DNA from: Achromobacter pestifer | Lineage (GTDB): Bacteria > Pseudomonadota > Gammaproteobacteria > Burkholderiales > Burkholderiaceae_B | Reading direction: 5' to 3' | NCBI RefSeq assembly: GCF_902859625.1 | Contig: NZ_CADIJX010000001.1 | Location: 434,001 to 498,000, forward strand | DNA length: 64,000 nucleotides | Part shown: one piece after another, positions 26,916 through 36,128 of the stretch | Layout of the letters: each line of letters opens with the position of its first letter | How positions within the stretch are numbered: the stretch's first letter is position 1 | Program-made: the position numbers and the translations under genes | The notes under the pieces: model-generated | Databases searched by the model: none | What the model was told of the DNA's origin: nothing | The model's input: the letters and a program-made list of their open reading frames with translations, nothing else

Positions 26916-29900
26916 CTACTGGATCATGCGTTGCATGGGGAGACTGCCGTTCATCTTGATTTCGTCGACGAAATCCGACACGGTGCCGGACCCGACTTCG
27001 GCTGCGTGGTTCGCAACGACTTGCTGAACGCTGGCGGCCACGGCGTCGCTTTGATCATCGTGTTCGTCGCGTAGCAGCAGCACCAGTCGTTCTGCCAGCT
27101 TGGCGGGCGTGGGGCTTTCATTGAGCGCCATCACCGGCAGGCGGATGCCGAAGCGGTTCTCCAATGCAACGACCAATTCCACCCCCATGAGTGAGTCCAG
27201 GCCCATGTCGTAGACCGAACGGGTGGCTTCGATCTTGTCCGAAGACACGCGCAGGATCTCGCCGATTTCTACCTTGAGCATGTCGGTGAAGCGTTCGTGC
27301 AGGGCGGCATCATCCAGCGTGGCGATCAGGTGGGCGATATCGTCAGCGCCGCCATCGTCGTCAGCGTTGTCGCCTGCCTGACGCGCGATTTCAGAGAACT
27401 TGGGCAGATTGGCCGTGGGAAGAAAGCGGCTAAGCGCGCGCCATTCGAGCTCCAGCACGCCAAGGCCCGACGTATCCGCGATCACCATGGCTTCAAGTGC
27501 ATCCAAGGCGACTTGCGATGCCAGGGCACCACCGCCCATGCGGCCTTGCAGCGCGTCCTTGATCTTTTGGTTGCGGGCAAGGAAACCAACATCGTCGATG
27601 GCGCCCCAGCGCACGCAGGTGGCGGGAAGCCCTTCCGCTCGACGTTGGGCGGCCAGCCGCTCAAGCCAGCTATTGGCGGCGACGTAATTGCTTTGGCCGG
27701 GATTGCCGAACAAAGTCGTGGCGGACGAGTAGACGATGAATAGATCCAGCGGCAGGGCGCGAGTCAGTTCATGCAGGTGTTGGGCGCCAAGGACCTTGGC
27801 AGCGAGCGTGCGCTCAATCTGCGCAGGGGTCGTGCTGCGGGCCAGGCCGTCGTCGATCACGACCGCCGCGTGAACGATGCCCTTCAGGGGAGGCATGGTA
27901 CCGGTGGTTTCGTTGAGCAAAGAGGCCAGTGCATGGCGATCGGTGACGTCGCAGGCGGCGGCGTGGACCCGCACGCCCTGGGCCTTGAACGCCGACAAGG
28001 CGGCTTGCGCGGCGTCGCTGGATGGGCCGCTGCGGCTGATCAGGATCAGGTTGCGGGCGCCCTTGTCGGTCAACCATTGGGCCGTGCGCAGGCCGAATCC
28101 ACCCAGGCCGCCCGTAACCAGATAGGTGGCGTCAGCCGGCAGGCTAAGGCCGGAGGCTGCGTGGGGGGCTGGCGTGTGCACGCCGCTGATGCCGTTGCGG
28201 TAGGTGACGACGATCTTGCCAACTTGGCGAGCCTGCTGCATGTAGCGGAAGGCGTCGACGATGTTGTTCGCGTCAAAGACGGAATAGGGCAAGGGGTGCA
28301 GTACACCCTGGCGGAACAACGCCATCATCTGACCGAACAGGCGTTGGGTCAGGTCCGGGCGTTCGTTCATCAGTTGATCGGCATCGATGCCGAAGTAGCT
28401 GATGTTGTTGCGGAACGGACGCAGGCCGATGCGCGTGTTCTCGTAGAAGTCGCGCTTGCCCAGTTCCAGGAAACGTCCAAACGGTTTCAGGACGCGCAGA
28501 TTGCGATTGATGGCTTCACCGGCCAACGAATTCAACACGACATCGACGCCACGACCACCCGTGTCGGCGAGGATCTCGTCTGCGTAGGAAAGCGAGCGCG
28601 AGTCATAGATATGGCGCACGCCCAACAGGCGCAGCAGGTCGCGCTTTTCGTCGGAACCGGCAGTGGCGTAGATGTCCGCGCCCAGCCATTGCGCAAACTG
28701 GATGGCGGCGATGCCGACGCCGCCGGCTGCACCGTGGATCAGGATCTTTTCGCCTTCTTCCAGCCGTGCCAGGTGGTGCAGGGCGTAGTAGACCGTGAAG
28801 AAGGTGCTGGGGATCGTGGCCGCGGCCTCGAACGAGAAACCCTCAGGGATATGCGAGATGGCGCTGGGCTTGGTGAGCACGCGGTCGCCGAAGCTGGCGG
28901 GGCCGAAACCCACGACGGCATCGCCCACGGCGTAGCCTTCCACGTCCGATCCAACCCGGATCACGGTACCCGAGAATTCCAGGCCCAGCGTCGGGCCGGC
29001 AAAGCCGTTTTCGATGGCTTCGTCGGACAGCAGGCCCAGCGCATACATGACATCGCGGAAGTTCAGGCCGGTGGCCTCGATGCGCACCTCAAGCTCATCG
29101 TCGGCGGGGGCAGGCGCGGGGCACGATTCCCAGCGCAGATTGCGCAGCTGGCCCGGGAACTCGAAGCCCAGGCGCACGGCTTGTGAGGCCTGGGCGTCGG
29201 CCACGGCGGGCGTTGGGCGTGAGGTCTGACGCAGGCGCGGGGCGTAACGTGCGCCGGTTTCGTCGAAGATGATTTCGTCTTCGCTATCGACGCAAGTGAA
29301 CTCGCGCATCAAGGCATCGGTCAGGCTGCCGGCCTGGGCCAGCGGCAGATCAACCATCCGGATGCGGAAATTGGAGGCTTCGTTGGCCAGCGTGCGGCCA
29401 TAGCCCCAAAGCGCGGCATCGTTCAGCGCGTGCATGGCGGCCGGCGAGTCGGGCGCTCGGCGTAGATACTGCACGGCATCCGCGGTGATCAGCCATACGG
29501 TCGCGGCCGTCTGCGTGCGTTCGCACGCTTGGATGACGGCAGCCGCTGTTGCGCAACGCCGGGTTTGCAGGGTGAGCAATTCGTCTGGTGTCTGGTGGGC
29601 GTCGGCCCAGGTCAGACCATCCAGGTGGATGACGTGGTTGACCGGACCCGTGGCACCGTTGCGCAGCAAGCCGTCCAGTTCGTCCGCCGCGGTCAGCGTG
29701 GCCAGGCGGACGTGATGTCCGGAGGCTCTCAACTTGGCTTCCAGCGACAGCGCCAATCCCGCGCCATGCTCGGGGTTGTGGTCGGCCAGGATCAGCCAAT
29801 TTGCGGGGGTGTTTCCGGAATCGGCCTCTGGTGCGGCTGCTGAGGCTTGCTCGCCATCCAGACGAGCGGTCAACAAATACGCGCCGCTTGAGAACGACGG

Positions 29901-32900
29901 CGAGAATTCAAGCGGGCTGTCGCAGACGAACCCCAGCGATCGGAGTTCGTCCTGCCAGAAATCGGCGGGTTGCTGCGTGGACAGTTGTTCGCCGCCTTCT
30001 CCGGTTTGCCACCAATTCTGCCTGCCGCCAAACACGAAGTCGCCCCAGGCTGCCGGGTGGGCAGCGCAGAACAGCAAGACGCCATCCGCCCGCAGGCTGG
30101 CGCGCGCATGGCGCAAGGCCGCGCGGGCGGCTTCCAGCGTGTCGAATTCGCAATGGAAGATGGCCAGATCGTTCAGCGCCGTGGGAGCTACGCCGCCTTC
30201 GCCGATGAGCTCAGTCCGGGCATTGGGGTAGCGTTCAGACTGTTGATGGACGACGTGATCCAGCACGTCTGCGCTGTTCGATGCATAGCAGTAATCCGCG
30301 ACGTTGAAATCCAGCGAGTCGCAGCAACTGAAGGCGAAAAGTGGTGCGGCCTGGCCCACTTCCAGGATGGCCAGGCGTTGGCCGGGCTGGCGATTGGCCT
30401 GTGCTTGTGCCAGTACGGTCTGCAAAGCGGTGCCCAGGCGTTGGCTGCTGGCGGCGCCTAGCGCGCTGCGGCTGATCGACGCGGGTGTGCTGGCACGGGG
30501 GCAAGTGGCGTCCAGTGTGGCTTCACCGCGTAACAGGGCAGGCAGGTGCAGGCCGATGCGGCCCACCGCATGGACGATCTGGGCGTAATCCGGATATTCA
30601 CGCAGCAGCGTATTCCAGATGTCCGTGGTGCCGCTTTCATTGTCGCTGCGCAGCGGCAGATGGATGCCGGCGGCGCTGGCTTCAGCGTAGCCGGCGGCCG
30701 TCAGGCGCGAGATGGTGTGCTGGAGCAGTAGCGCGGAGTCGGGCGCGTAGCGGCTCAGTTCGAAGACCAGGGCTTGTGGCAGAAGCACGCCATCAGGCGC
30801 GATCTGACGCAGCGCATCCAGGGAGAAGCCGTCGCACAGGCTTTCCAGCAGGGGGTCGACTTCCTCGGCATAGCGGGCGTGCGAGCCATCTTCCATGCAT
30901 TGCGCAAGCGCGCTGGACAGCACGGTGCGCAGCAGGTCGGCGTTCAGCGGATTGGGGCCAAACGGCGCATGCGGGCGTGGCGTGGCAACCGTATCCAGGA
31001 AGTTCAGGTGGTCGGCGGCCGGTTTGCGCAGGCGGATGCTGCGGAAACGGGCTTGCTCGACGGCCGCGATCTGTTCGCCGGCGGCGTTGTAGAGTTCGAA
31101 ACTGGCAGTGAGCGAGTGAGGCGCGCGGCGTTCCAGCCGCACGCGGGCGGCCGCAGGCTGGCCGGCGTGCGCTCGCAGGCTCAGACGCCCGATCTTGGCC
31201 GGTACGAAGGCAATGCCCTGGCCCATCGCGGGATCATCGCGCAGCAATTGAATGATCAATTGGAAAGCGCAGTCGAGCAGCGCGGGATGCAGGTGTGTCG
31301 CGCCAAGTTCGCTTGCAATGCAAGGGTCGGCTTGCAAGACCGCCAGGACGCTGCTGTCGGATTCCATCCAGCCATGCGTCACGGCGCGGAAGGCTGGACC
31401 GTAGTCCAGGCCCACTGCGCGCGTCAGGGCATTATGGGTGTCGCCGGTAAAGTCGGGGGCACGGTTGGGCAGCGTCAGGGTGGGCTGGGTCAGCCGCGCT
31501 GGACGCGCTTCGCGCAGCAGGCGGCCGCTGGCATGCTTGCTCCACGGTTCCGTGCTGTTCGTGTCTTTGGCGTTGATGCGGAATCGGCCGTCGGAGTCGT
31601 CCAGCACAAAGCGAGTCAGCTTGCTGGGCGAGGCGTTCAGCAGCAGCGGGGCGTGGATTTCCAGCTCTTCAAGTTCGGCACAGTCGCCGTCTTGCCATTG
31701 CAGAGCCGCCGCCAGCGCGATTTCGGCGAAACCGGTGCCGGGGAAGACCACGGCATCGCCGACGACGTGGTCGGCCAGCGCCGGATGCGACTGGGTATCC
31801 AGCTGGTTTTCCCAGGTGTTCTCATGCTGCTGCAAGGCATAGCCCAGCAGCGGGTGTACGTGGCGCCGCGATAGCAGGCCAAGCGATTCTGCGGTGGTGG
31901 GATGCCAGTGGCGCTCGCGCTGCCATGGGTAGGTCGGCAGTTCGACCGCCGGGCCTTCCCAGGGAAAGAGCGATTGCAGATCGATCTGGCCGCCGCTGAC
32001 GATGACTTGCCCGGCTGCCGTCCAGATTTTCTCGGGATCGTCGCCGCCGCGGGTGGCGGTGCTCAGTACGCGCCCGTGCATGTCGGCCGTCTTGAGCGTG
32101 TCGTTCAGGTAGGAACGCAGCAACGGGTGCGGGCCGACCTCGACGAAGATGTTATTGCCTTCGGCTGCCAATTGATTGGCGGCTTGCTCGAAGCGCACCG
32201 GCTCGCGCACGTTGTGCCACCAGTAATCGGCGGTCAACGCGGTGCCTTCCAGAAGCGCGCCGGTGACGGTGGAGTAGAAGGGGATGTCGTTCGCACGCGG
32301 TTGGATGCCGGCCAGCGCATCCTGGATGCCCTGTTCGATGGCATCCATCGCGGGGCTGTGGAAGGCGTAGTCCAGGTCCAGGCGACGGAAGAACAGTGCC
32401 TGCTCGCCCAGTGCGGCCTCAAGCAGGCTCAGGGCTTCCGGTGAGCCGGCCACGGTGGCGCCTCGGCTGCTGTTGAAGCCGGCCACGCACAGGCGGTCGC
32501 CCAGGTTGTGCTGGGCGATCAGCGCCAGCGTTTCTTCCCCGTTGATGCCAACAGCCGTCATGCGGCCCTGGCCCTTGGTTTCGCCTTGCAGGCGGCTGCG
32601 TTGGAAGATGACGCAGACGGCGTCGGGCAGGCTCAGCGCGCCGCAGGCCCAGGCCGCGGCGACTTCACCGACGCTGTGGCCAATGACGGCCGACGGCACA
32701 ACGCCGCGTTGCGCCAGCATCCGTGTGATGCCTACCTGTAGCGCGAACAGGGCGGGTTGGGCGATTTCGGTGCGTTCGTAGCGGTCGTCGCCGTTTTCAC
32801 CGGCCAATTCCTTGTGCAGCGAGAAATCGGCGTATTGCGAAAACAGGGCGTCGACTTCGTCGATGGCCGTGGCGAACACGGGATCGGACAACAGGCGTCG

Positions 32901-34535
32901 GCCCATGTTGGCCCACTGCGAGCCATTGCCTGAATAAACCATGACGGGGCCGCGCGCTTGCTTCAACGCGGTGCCGATCGTCACTTCGTGCCTGGGTTCG
33001 GCGTCGTCACCGAACTGCTGAAGCAGGTCGGCGATGGTATTGCATTGGGTGCCAAAGACGACGGCGCGTTCCGTGTGCCAGTCACGCCGCATCGCCGCAT
33101 GATAGGCCGCGTTGTAAAGAAACTTGGCCGGCTGATCGCGCAAGACGGCTGCCATCTGAAGCGCAGCGGCTTTCAGGGCTTGGGGCGATTTGCCCGACAC
33201 CAGCACCGGAATCGGCGCGGTCTTGGCCATTTTGCCTTCGACGGCCGGGCTGCGCGGAGGGGCGCTTTCCAGGATCACGTGGGCATTGGCGCCGCCGAAA
33301 CCGAACGAATTCACGCCTACGACAAGCTTGCCTTTCTGGCGCAGCTTGCGGTTCTGGGTGACGACATCCAGATTCCAGTTCTGGAATTCAATCTTGGGAT
33401 TGAGTGTTTTGATGCCAATGGTGGCTGGCACCTCGCGGTGGCGCAGCACGTACATGGCCTTGACCAGGCCAGCCACGCCCGAGGCCGCTTCCAGGTGGCC
33501 CAGATTGCTTTTGACCGAGCCGATGGGCAGCGGCGCGTCTTTGCCGCGCTGCTGCGCCAAGGCTGCACCGATGGCGCGGGTTTCGATCGGGTCGCCGACA
33601 GCCGTGCCGGTTCCGTGCGCTTCCAGGTAATCGATATTGGCGGGTGAAATGCCTGCCTGTTCGTAGACCTGGCGCATCAGCGCGGCCTGCGCGTCGGCGC
33701 TGGGCACGGTCAGGCCGGACTTGCGGCCATCGGTATTGACGGCTGATCCCGCCACGACGGCCAGGATGTTGTCGCCGTCGGCAACGGCTTGGTCATAGTC
33801 TTTCAACAGAAAGATGCCGCCGCCTTCCGACCGGACATAGCCGTCGCCCGCGGCGTCAAATACGTTGCAACGCCCGCGGGGCGACAACATCGATGCCTTG
33901 GAGAAGGTAATGAAGCCGTAAGGATGTAGGTGCAGACTCACGCCGCCGGCAAGGGCCTGGCTGCATTCGCCGGAAACGATGGCGCGGCACGCTTGGTGGA
34001 ATGCCACCAGGGACGACGAGCACGCGGTGTCCATGGCGATGCTGGGGCCGCGCAGGTCGAAGAAATACGACAAGCGGTTGGCGGCGATGCTGGCCGTGTT
34101 GCCCGTCGCCATCGATGCATCGACGGCATTCAGGTCTTCGGCCAGGCGATAGGCGTAGTCAGAGCTGGCGATGCCTATATAGACGCCGCAATTCGTGCCG
34201 CGCAGGGTGGACGGTCGCACGCCCGCTTGCTCCATGGCTTCCCAGCTCATTTCCAGCAACAGGCGTTGCTGGGGGTCCATGAGCGCGGCTTCACGCGGGG
34301 AAATACCGAAGAAGCCGGCGTCGAACCCGGCAATGTCACCGATGGAGCCGGCGGCAAAGGTGTAGGCGGTGCCGGGATGGTCCTTGGCGGGGTGCAGATA
34401 GGCGTCGGCGGACCACCGGTCCTCGGCAACGCGGGAGACCAGGTCACGGCCCTCCAAGAGAGCAGGCCAATAGCTGTCCACGGTGGTGCTGGGGAATCGG
34501 AACGATAGTCCGATGATGGCAACGCGCTTAGCCAT
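26916..34535 (-). CDS. Highly reducing type I polyketide synthase of the capsule locus (WcbR/RkpA-like)
   Basis: This 2539-residue enzyme has, in order: ketosynthase (1-425; Cys172 in DTACSSS, His307, His347), acyltransferase (530-850; Ser621 in GHSVGE, YAFH at 723-726, malonyl-type probable), dehydratase (893-1170; His923 and Asp1088), a methyltransferase-like segment without a clear SAM motif (about 1365-1560), a structural ketoreductase half (1575-1770), enoylreductase (1785-2112; HGAAGGVGIAAIQF), ketoreductase (2135-2310; TGGLGGFGL, Ser2270/2271, Tyr2284) and carrier protein (2410-2490; Ser2448 in GLDSLM). There is no thioesterase. All reducing domains look active, predicting a saturated chain. 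Start ATG 34535 has AAGGA before it; 20 further upstream codons are open but lack a ribosome site. It opens the minus-strand operon. Confidence 0.93.
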   Translation of the reverse strand: MAKRVAIIGLSFRFPSTTVDSYWPALLEGRDLVSRVAEDRWSADAYLHPAKDHPGTAYTFAAGSIGDIAGFDAGFFGISPREAALMDPQQRLLLEMSWEAMEQAGVRPSTLRGTNCGVYIGIASSDYAYRLAEDLNAVDASMATGNTASIAANRLSYFFDLRGPSIAMDTACSSSLVAFHQACRAIVSGECSQALAGGVSLHLHPYGFITFSKASMLSPRGRCNVFDAAGDGYVRSEGGGIFLLKDYDQAVADGDNILAVVAGSAVNTDGRKSGLTVPSADAQAALMRQVYEQAGISPANIDYLEAHGTGTAVGDPIETRAIGAALAQQRGKDAPLPIGSVKSNLGHLEAASGVAGLVKAMYVLRHREVPATIGIKTLNPKIEFQNWNLDVVTQNRKLRQKGKLVVGVNSFGFGGANAHVILESAPPRSPAVEGKMAKTAPIPVLVSGKSPQALKAAALQMAAVLRDQPAKFLYNAAYHAAMRRDWHTERAVVFGTQCNTIADLLQQFGDDAEPRHEVTIGTALKQARGPVMVYSGNGSQWANMGRRLLSDPVFATAIDEVDALFSQYADFSLHKELAGENGDDRYERTEIAQPALFALQVGITRMLAQRGVVPSAVIGHSVGEVAAAWACGALSLPDAVCVIFQRSRLQGETKGQGRMTAVGINGEETLALIAQHNLGDRLCVAGFNSSRGATVAGSPEALSLLEAALGEQALFFRRLDLDYAFHSPAMDAIEQGIQDALAGIQPRANDIPFYSTVTGALLEGTALTADYWWHNVREPVRFEQAANQLAAEGNNIFVEVGPHPLLRSYLNDTLKTADMHGRVLSTATRGGDDPEKIWTAAGQVIVSGGQIDLQSLFPWEGPAVELPTYPWQRERHWHPTTAESLGLLSRRHVHPLLGYALQQHENTWENQLDTQSHPALADHVVGDAVVFPGTGFAEIALAAALQWQDGDCAELEELEIHAPLLLNASPSKLTRFVLDDSDGRFRINAKDTNSTEPWSKHASGRLLREARPARLTQPTLTLPNRAPDFTGDTHNALTRAVGLDYGPAFRAVTHGWMESDSSVLAVLQADPCIASELGATHLHPALLDCAFQLIIQLLRDDPAMGQGIAFVPAKIGRLSLRAHAGQPAAARVRLERRAPHSLTASFELYNAAGEQIAAVEQARFRSIRLRKPAADHLNFLDTVATPRPHAPFGPNPLNADLLRTVLSSALAQCMEDGSHARYAEEVDPLLESLCDGFSLDALRQIAPDGVLLPQALVFELSRYAPDSALLLQHTISRLTAAGYAEASAAGIHLPLRSDNESGTTDIWNTLLREYPDYAQIVHAVGRIGLHLPALLRGEATLDATCPRASTPASISRSALGAASSQRLGTALQTVLAQAQANRQPGQRLAILEVGQAAPLFAFSCCDSLDFNVADYCYASNSADVLDHVVHQQSERYPNARTELIGEGGVAPTALNDLAIFHCEFDTLEAARAALRHARASLRADGVLLFCAAHPAAWGDFVFGGRQNWWQTGEGGEQLSTQQPADFWQDELRSLGFVCDSPLEFSPSFSSGAYLLTARLDGEQASAAAPEADSGNTPANWLILADHNPEHGAGLALSLEAKLRASGHHVRLATLTAADELDGLLRNGATGPVNHVIHLDGLTWADAHQTPDELLTLQTRRCATAAAVIQACERTQTAATVWLITADAVQYLRRAPDSPAAMHALNDAALWGYGRTLANEASNFRIRMVDLPLAQAGSLTDALMREFTCVDSEDEIIFDETGARYAPRLRQTSRPTPAVADAQASQAVRLGFEFPGQLRNLRWESCPAPAPADDELEVRIEATGLNFRDVMYALGLLSDEAIENGFAGPTLGLEFSGTVIRVGSDVEGYAVGDAVVGFGPASFGDRVLTKPSAISHIPEGFSFEAAATIPSTFFTVYYALHHLARLEEGEKILIHGAAGGVGIAAIQFAQWLGADIYATAGSDEKRDLLRLLGVRHIYDSRSLSYADEILADTGGRGVDVVLNSLAGEAINRNLRVLKPFGRFLELGKRDFYENTRIGLRPFRNNISYFGIDADQLMNERPDLTQRLFGQMMALFRQGVLHPLPYSVFDANNIVDAFRYMQQARQVGKIVVTYRNGISGVHTPAPHAASGLSLPADATYLVTGGLGGFGLRTAQWLTDKGARNLILISRSGPSSDAAQAALSAFKAQGVRVHAAACDVTDRHALASLLNETTGTMPPLKGIVHAAVVIDDGLARSTTPAQIERTLAAKVLGAQHLHELTRALPLDLFIVYSSATTLFGNPGQSNYVAANSWLERLAAQRRAEGLPATCVRWGAIDDVGFLARNQKIKDALQGRMGGGALASQVALDALEAMVIADTSGLGVLELEWRALSRFLPTANLPKFSEIARQAGDNADDDGGADDIAHLIATLDDAALHERFTDMLKVEIGEILRVSSDKIEATRSVYDMGLDSLMGVELVVALENRFGIRLPVMALNESPTPAKLAERLVLLLRDEHDDQSDAVAASVQQVVANHAAEVGSGTVSDFVDEIKMNGSLPMQRMIQ

Positions 34536-35211
34536 GCAGTGTCCTTCTAACCCCGTCGACGCCCGACGCGGTATATGAGTGCGGTCTCGCCGCAAGGGGA
34601 AATAGGGGCCGGTTGTGGCCTAGGTGCCGGAGTGGTCGACGCCTTGTCAATCAGACCAAGACTGAATCTGTGGCTGACGTTCAAGTGCGGCCGATACGGC
34701 CCGATTTGGCGGTTCTCCCTATTGCTGCCATCTCGAGGATGGCCCCCGTACTGTCTTGGACACTGCGTTGGCGCCGCTGCCGGAGCGCCATGAAAATGCT
34801 CGTTATGCTCATTACCTGATTTGTCTGTTTTCCTGTCCGACCAACAATGGCTTCTTCTCCTCTCGCGTTGCAAGCGGTGGGCCTTCGTATGATGTTCGCG
34901 CAGAAACAAATTGATTTTAATTGCGTGATTTTACTGTATTTGAAGGCTTCAACCGCCAAGCTCCCGGCGCGTGGAACCGCATGGCCTCGGGGGCAACGTA
35001 CGCAACGGCCCTTTCATTTCGCTGTCTTAATGCTTCTGGGGGCGTAGGATATCAATCATTTGTAACTTGTATTGGGCAAGATTAATCAAAACGATTCAGG
35101 CGTGACGAAAATCGAGCCCATTACTGTCAAGACCCGCAAAACTTGCAAGAATCAGCTAAAAGTCAGGTGAAATTCGTGCCAGGCTAGGGAAACTAACCCA
35201 AAATTTTCGAC
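34536..35211. other. Long gap upstream of the PKS gene, presumed promoter region
   Basis: No open frame here has credible codon use or a family match, and the short ORFs are random. The right half (about 34890-35211) is AT-rich compared with the flanks, as expected for a promoter and leader of the minus-strand capsule operon. Isolated -35-like hexamers can be found, such as TTGACA at 35130-35125 on the minus strand, but none has a good -10 partner at 16-18 bases. I therefore mark no promoter. Confidence 0.5.
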
Positions 35212-35236
35212 AAAAAAAAGCGCGCATGTTGCGCGC
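35212..35236 (-). terminator. Intrinsic terminator of the small serine hydrolase gene
   Basis: On the minus strand, GCGCGCA, a 3-base loop and TGCGCGC are followed by eight T residues (35219-35212). It lies 26 bases after the hydrolase stop at 35262 and insulates that gene from the capsule operon. Confidence 0.85.
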
Positions 35237-35261
35237 AATCCATCAGGCGTTACAAAAAGAT

Positions 35262-35867
35262 TCACGGCAGGCCGCATACGGGCACGGGTGAAATGCGCTT
35301 GCCCGGCGGGGCGATGCGCCATGAGGCGCGGCGGCGTAACGCACCGAAGATCTTCAGGCCCTGGGGCCAGTCGGCCAAGCCGCTATCCGCGTTGATGTGT
35401 CCGGCGCCCGACAACACAATCACCCGGCTGCCCCAGTCTTGGGCAAAGGCGCGGGCACGCTCCAGACGGCAGTAGGGGTCGTCGTCACTGGCGATCACCA
35501 CGCTCTGGAATGGCAGGGATTGACGTGGGATGGGGGCGAATCCGCGTAGGCAGGCTGGCGCGTCGGCGCGTTCCACGTCGGCAGGGGCGACCAGCAGCGC
35601 GCCTGCCACCTTGGCGCGCAATGGGACGGGCAGGGCGGCACTGATCAGACAGCCCAGGCTATGGGCAATCAGCAATACCGGGCTGCGAGCCTGGTCGACT
35701 TCGGAGGCCAGCGTGGAGATCCATTCAGGCGCTTCCGGGTTTTCCCAGTCGCGTTGTTGGATGCGCACGGCGTGAGGCAACAAGGTCGCCCAGCGCGATT
35801 GCCAGTGGTCTGGTCCGGAGTTTTTCCATCCGGGGACGATGATCGGTTGGAGTCTCATGGCGGCCAT
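35262..35867 (-). CDS. RBBP9/YdeN-family serine hydrolase
   Basis: About 201 residues with the compact alpha/beta-hydrolase pattern of RBBP9/YdeN proteins: IIVPGWKNSGPDHWQSRW at the N-terminus, nucleophile LLIAHSLGCL, acidic residue in VIASDDDPYC, and catalytic His in LSGAGHINADSG. Members are small cytosolic serine esterases of uncertain substrate. The start is chosen at ATG 35867 (another ATG three codons later at 35858), because the family's conserved PGW begins shortly after. The frame stays open further upstream without similarity. It has its own terminator and is not linked to the capsule genes. Confidence 0.82.
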   Translation of the reverse strand: MAAMRLQPIIVPGWKNSGPDHWQSRWATLLPHAVRIQQRDWENPEAPEWISTLASEVDQARSPVLLIAHSLGCLISAALPVPLRAKVAGALLVAPADVERADAPACLRGFAPIPRQSLPFQSVVIASDDDPYCRLERARAFAQDWGSRVIVLSGAGHINADSGLADWPQGLKIFGALRRRASWRIAPPGKRISPVPVCGLP

Positions 35868-36128
35868 GATGCCGCGACGCTTTAGTAACTCAAACGAATA
35901 AATCGTCTTTTGCATATACGTTGGTGGGCATAAGGTGGCAGGCCGGCGCGATGCGGCACCCAACCGCCTGAAGGCCACGGGAAGTCGGGCCGGATGGGCT
36001 CCAGATGCCAGGTTTTTTCAGTGTATGCTTGCCGTGCAAATGCACAGTAACGGGGCGTGACCACATCGCTATCCGGCGTCCGCCCAGTTCAAAAACCAAC
36101 GATTACAAGCGATTAGAGGAGTCCACTC

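Noticed and set aside
27771-29186. Long plus-strand open frame opposite the PKS gene
   Set aside because: It is an antisense shadow of GC-rich coding DNA, with no family motif and no ribosome site; the minus-strand PKS domains cover it fully.
34681-34959. Small minus-strand ORF upstream of the PKS
   Set aside because: No ribosome site, no recognisable motif, and poor codon pattern; several frames are equally open here.
35102-35130. TTGACA on the minus strand as the PKS operon promoter
   Set aside because: No acceptable -10 hexamer occurs 16-18 bases downstream, and the position is about 570 bases from the gene.
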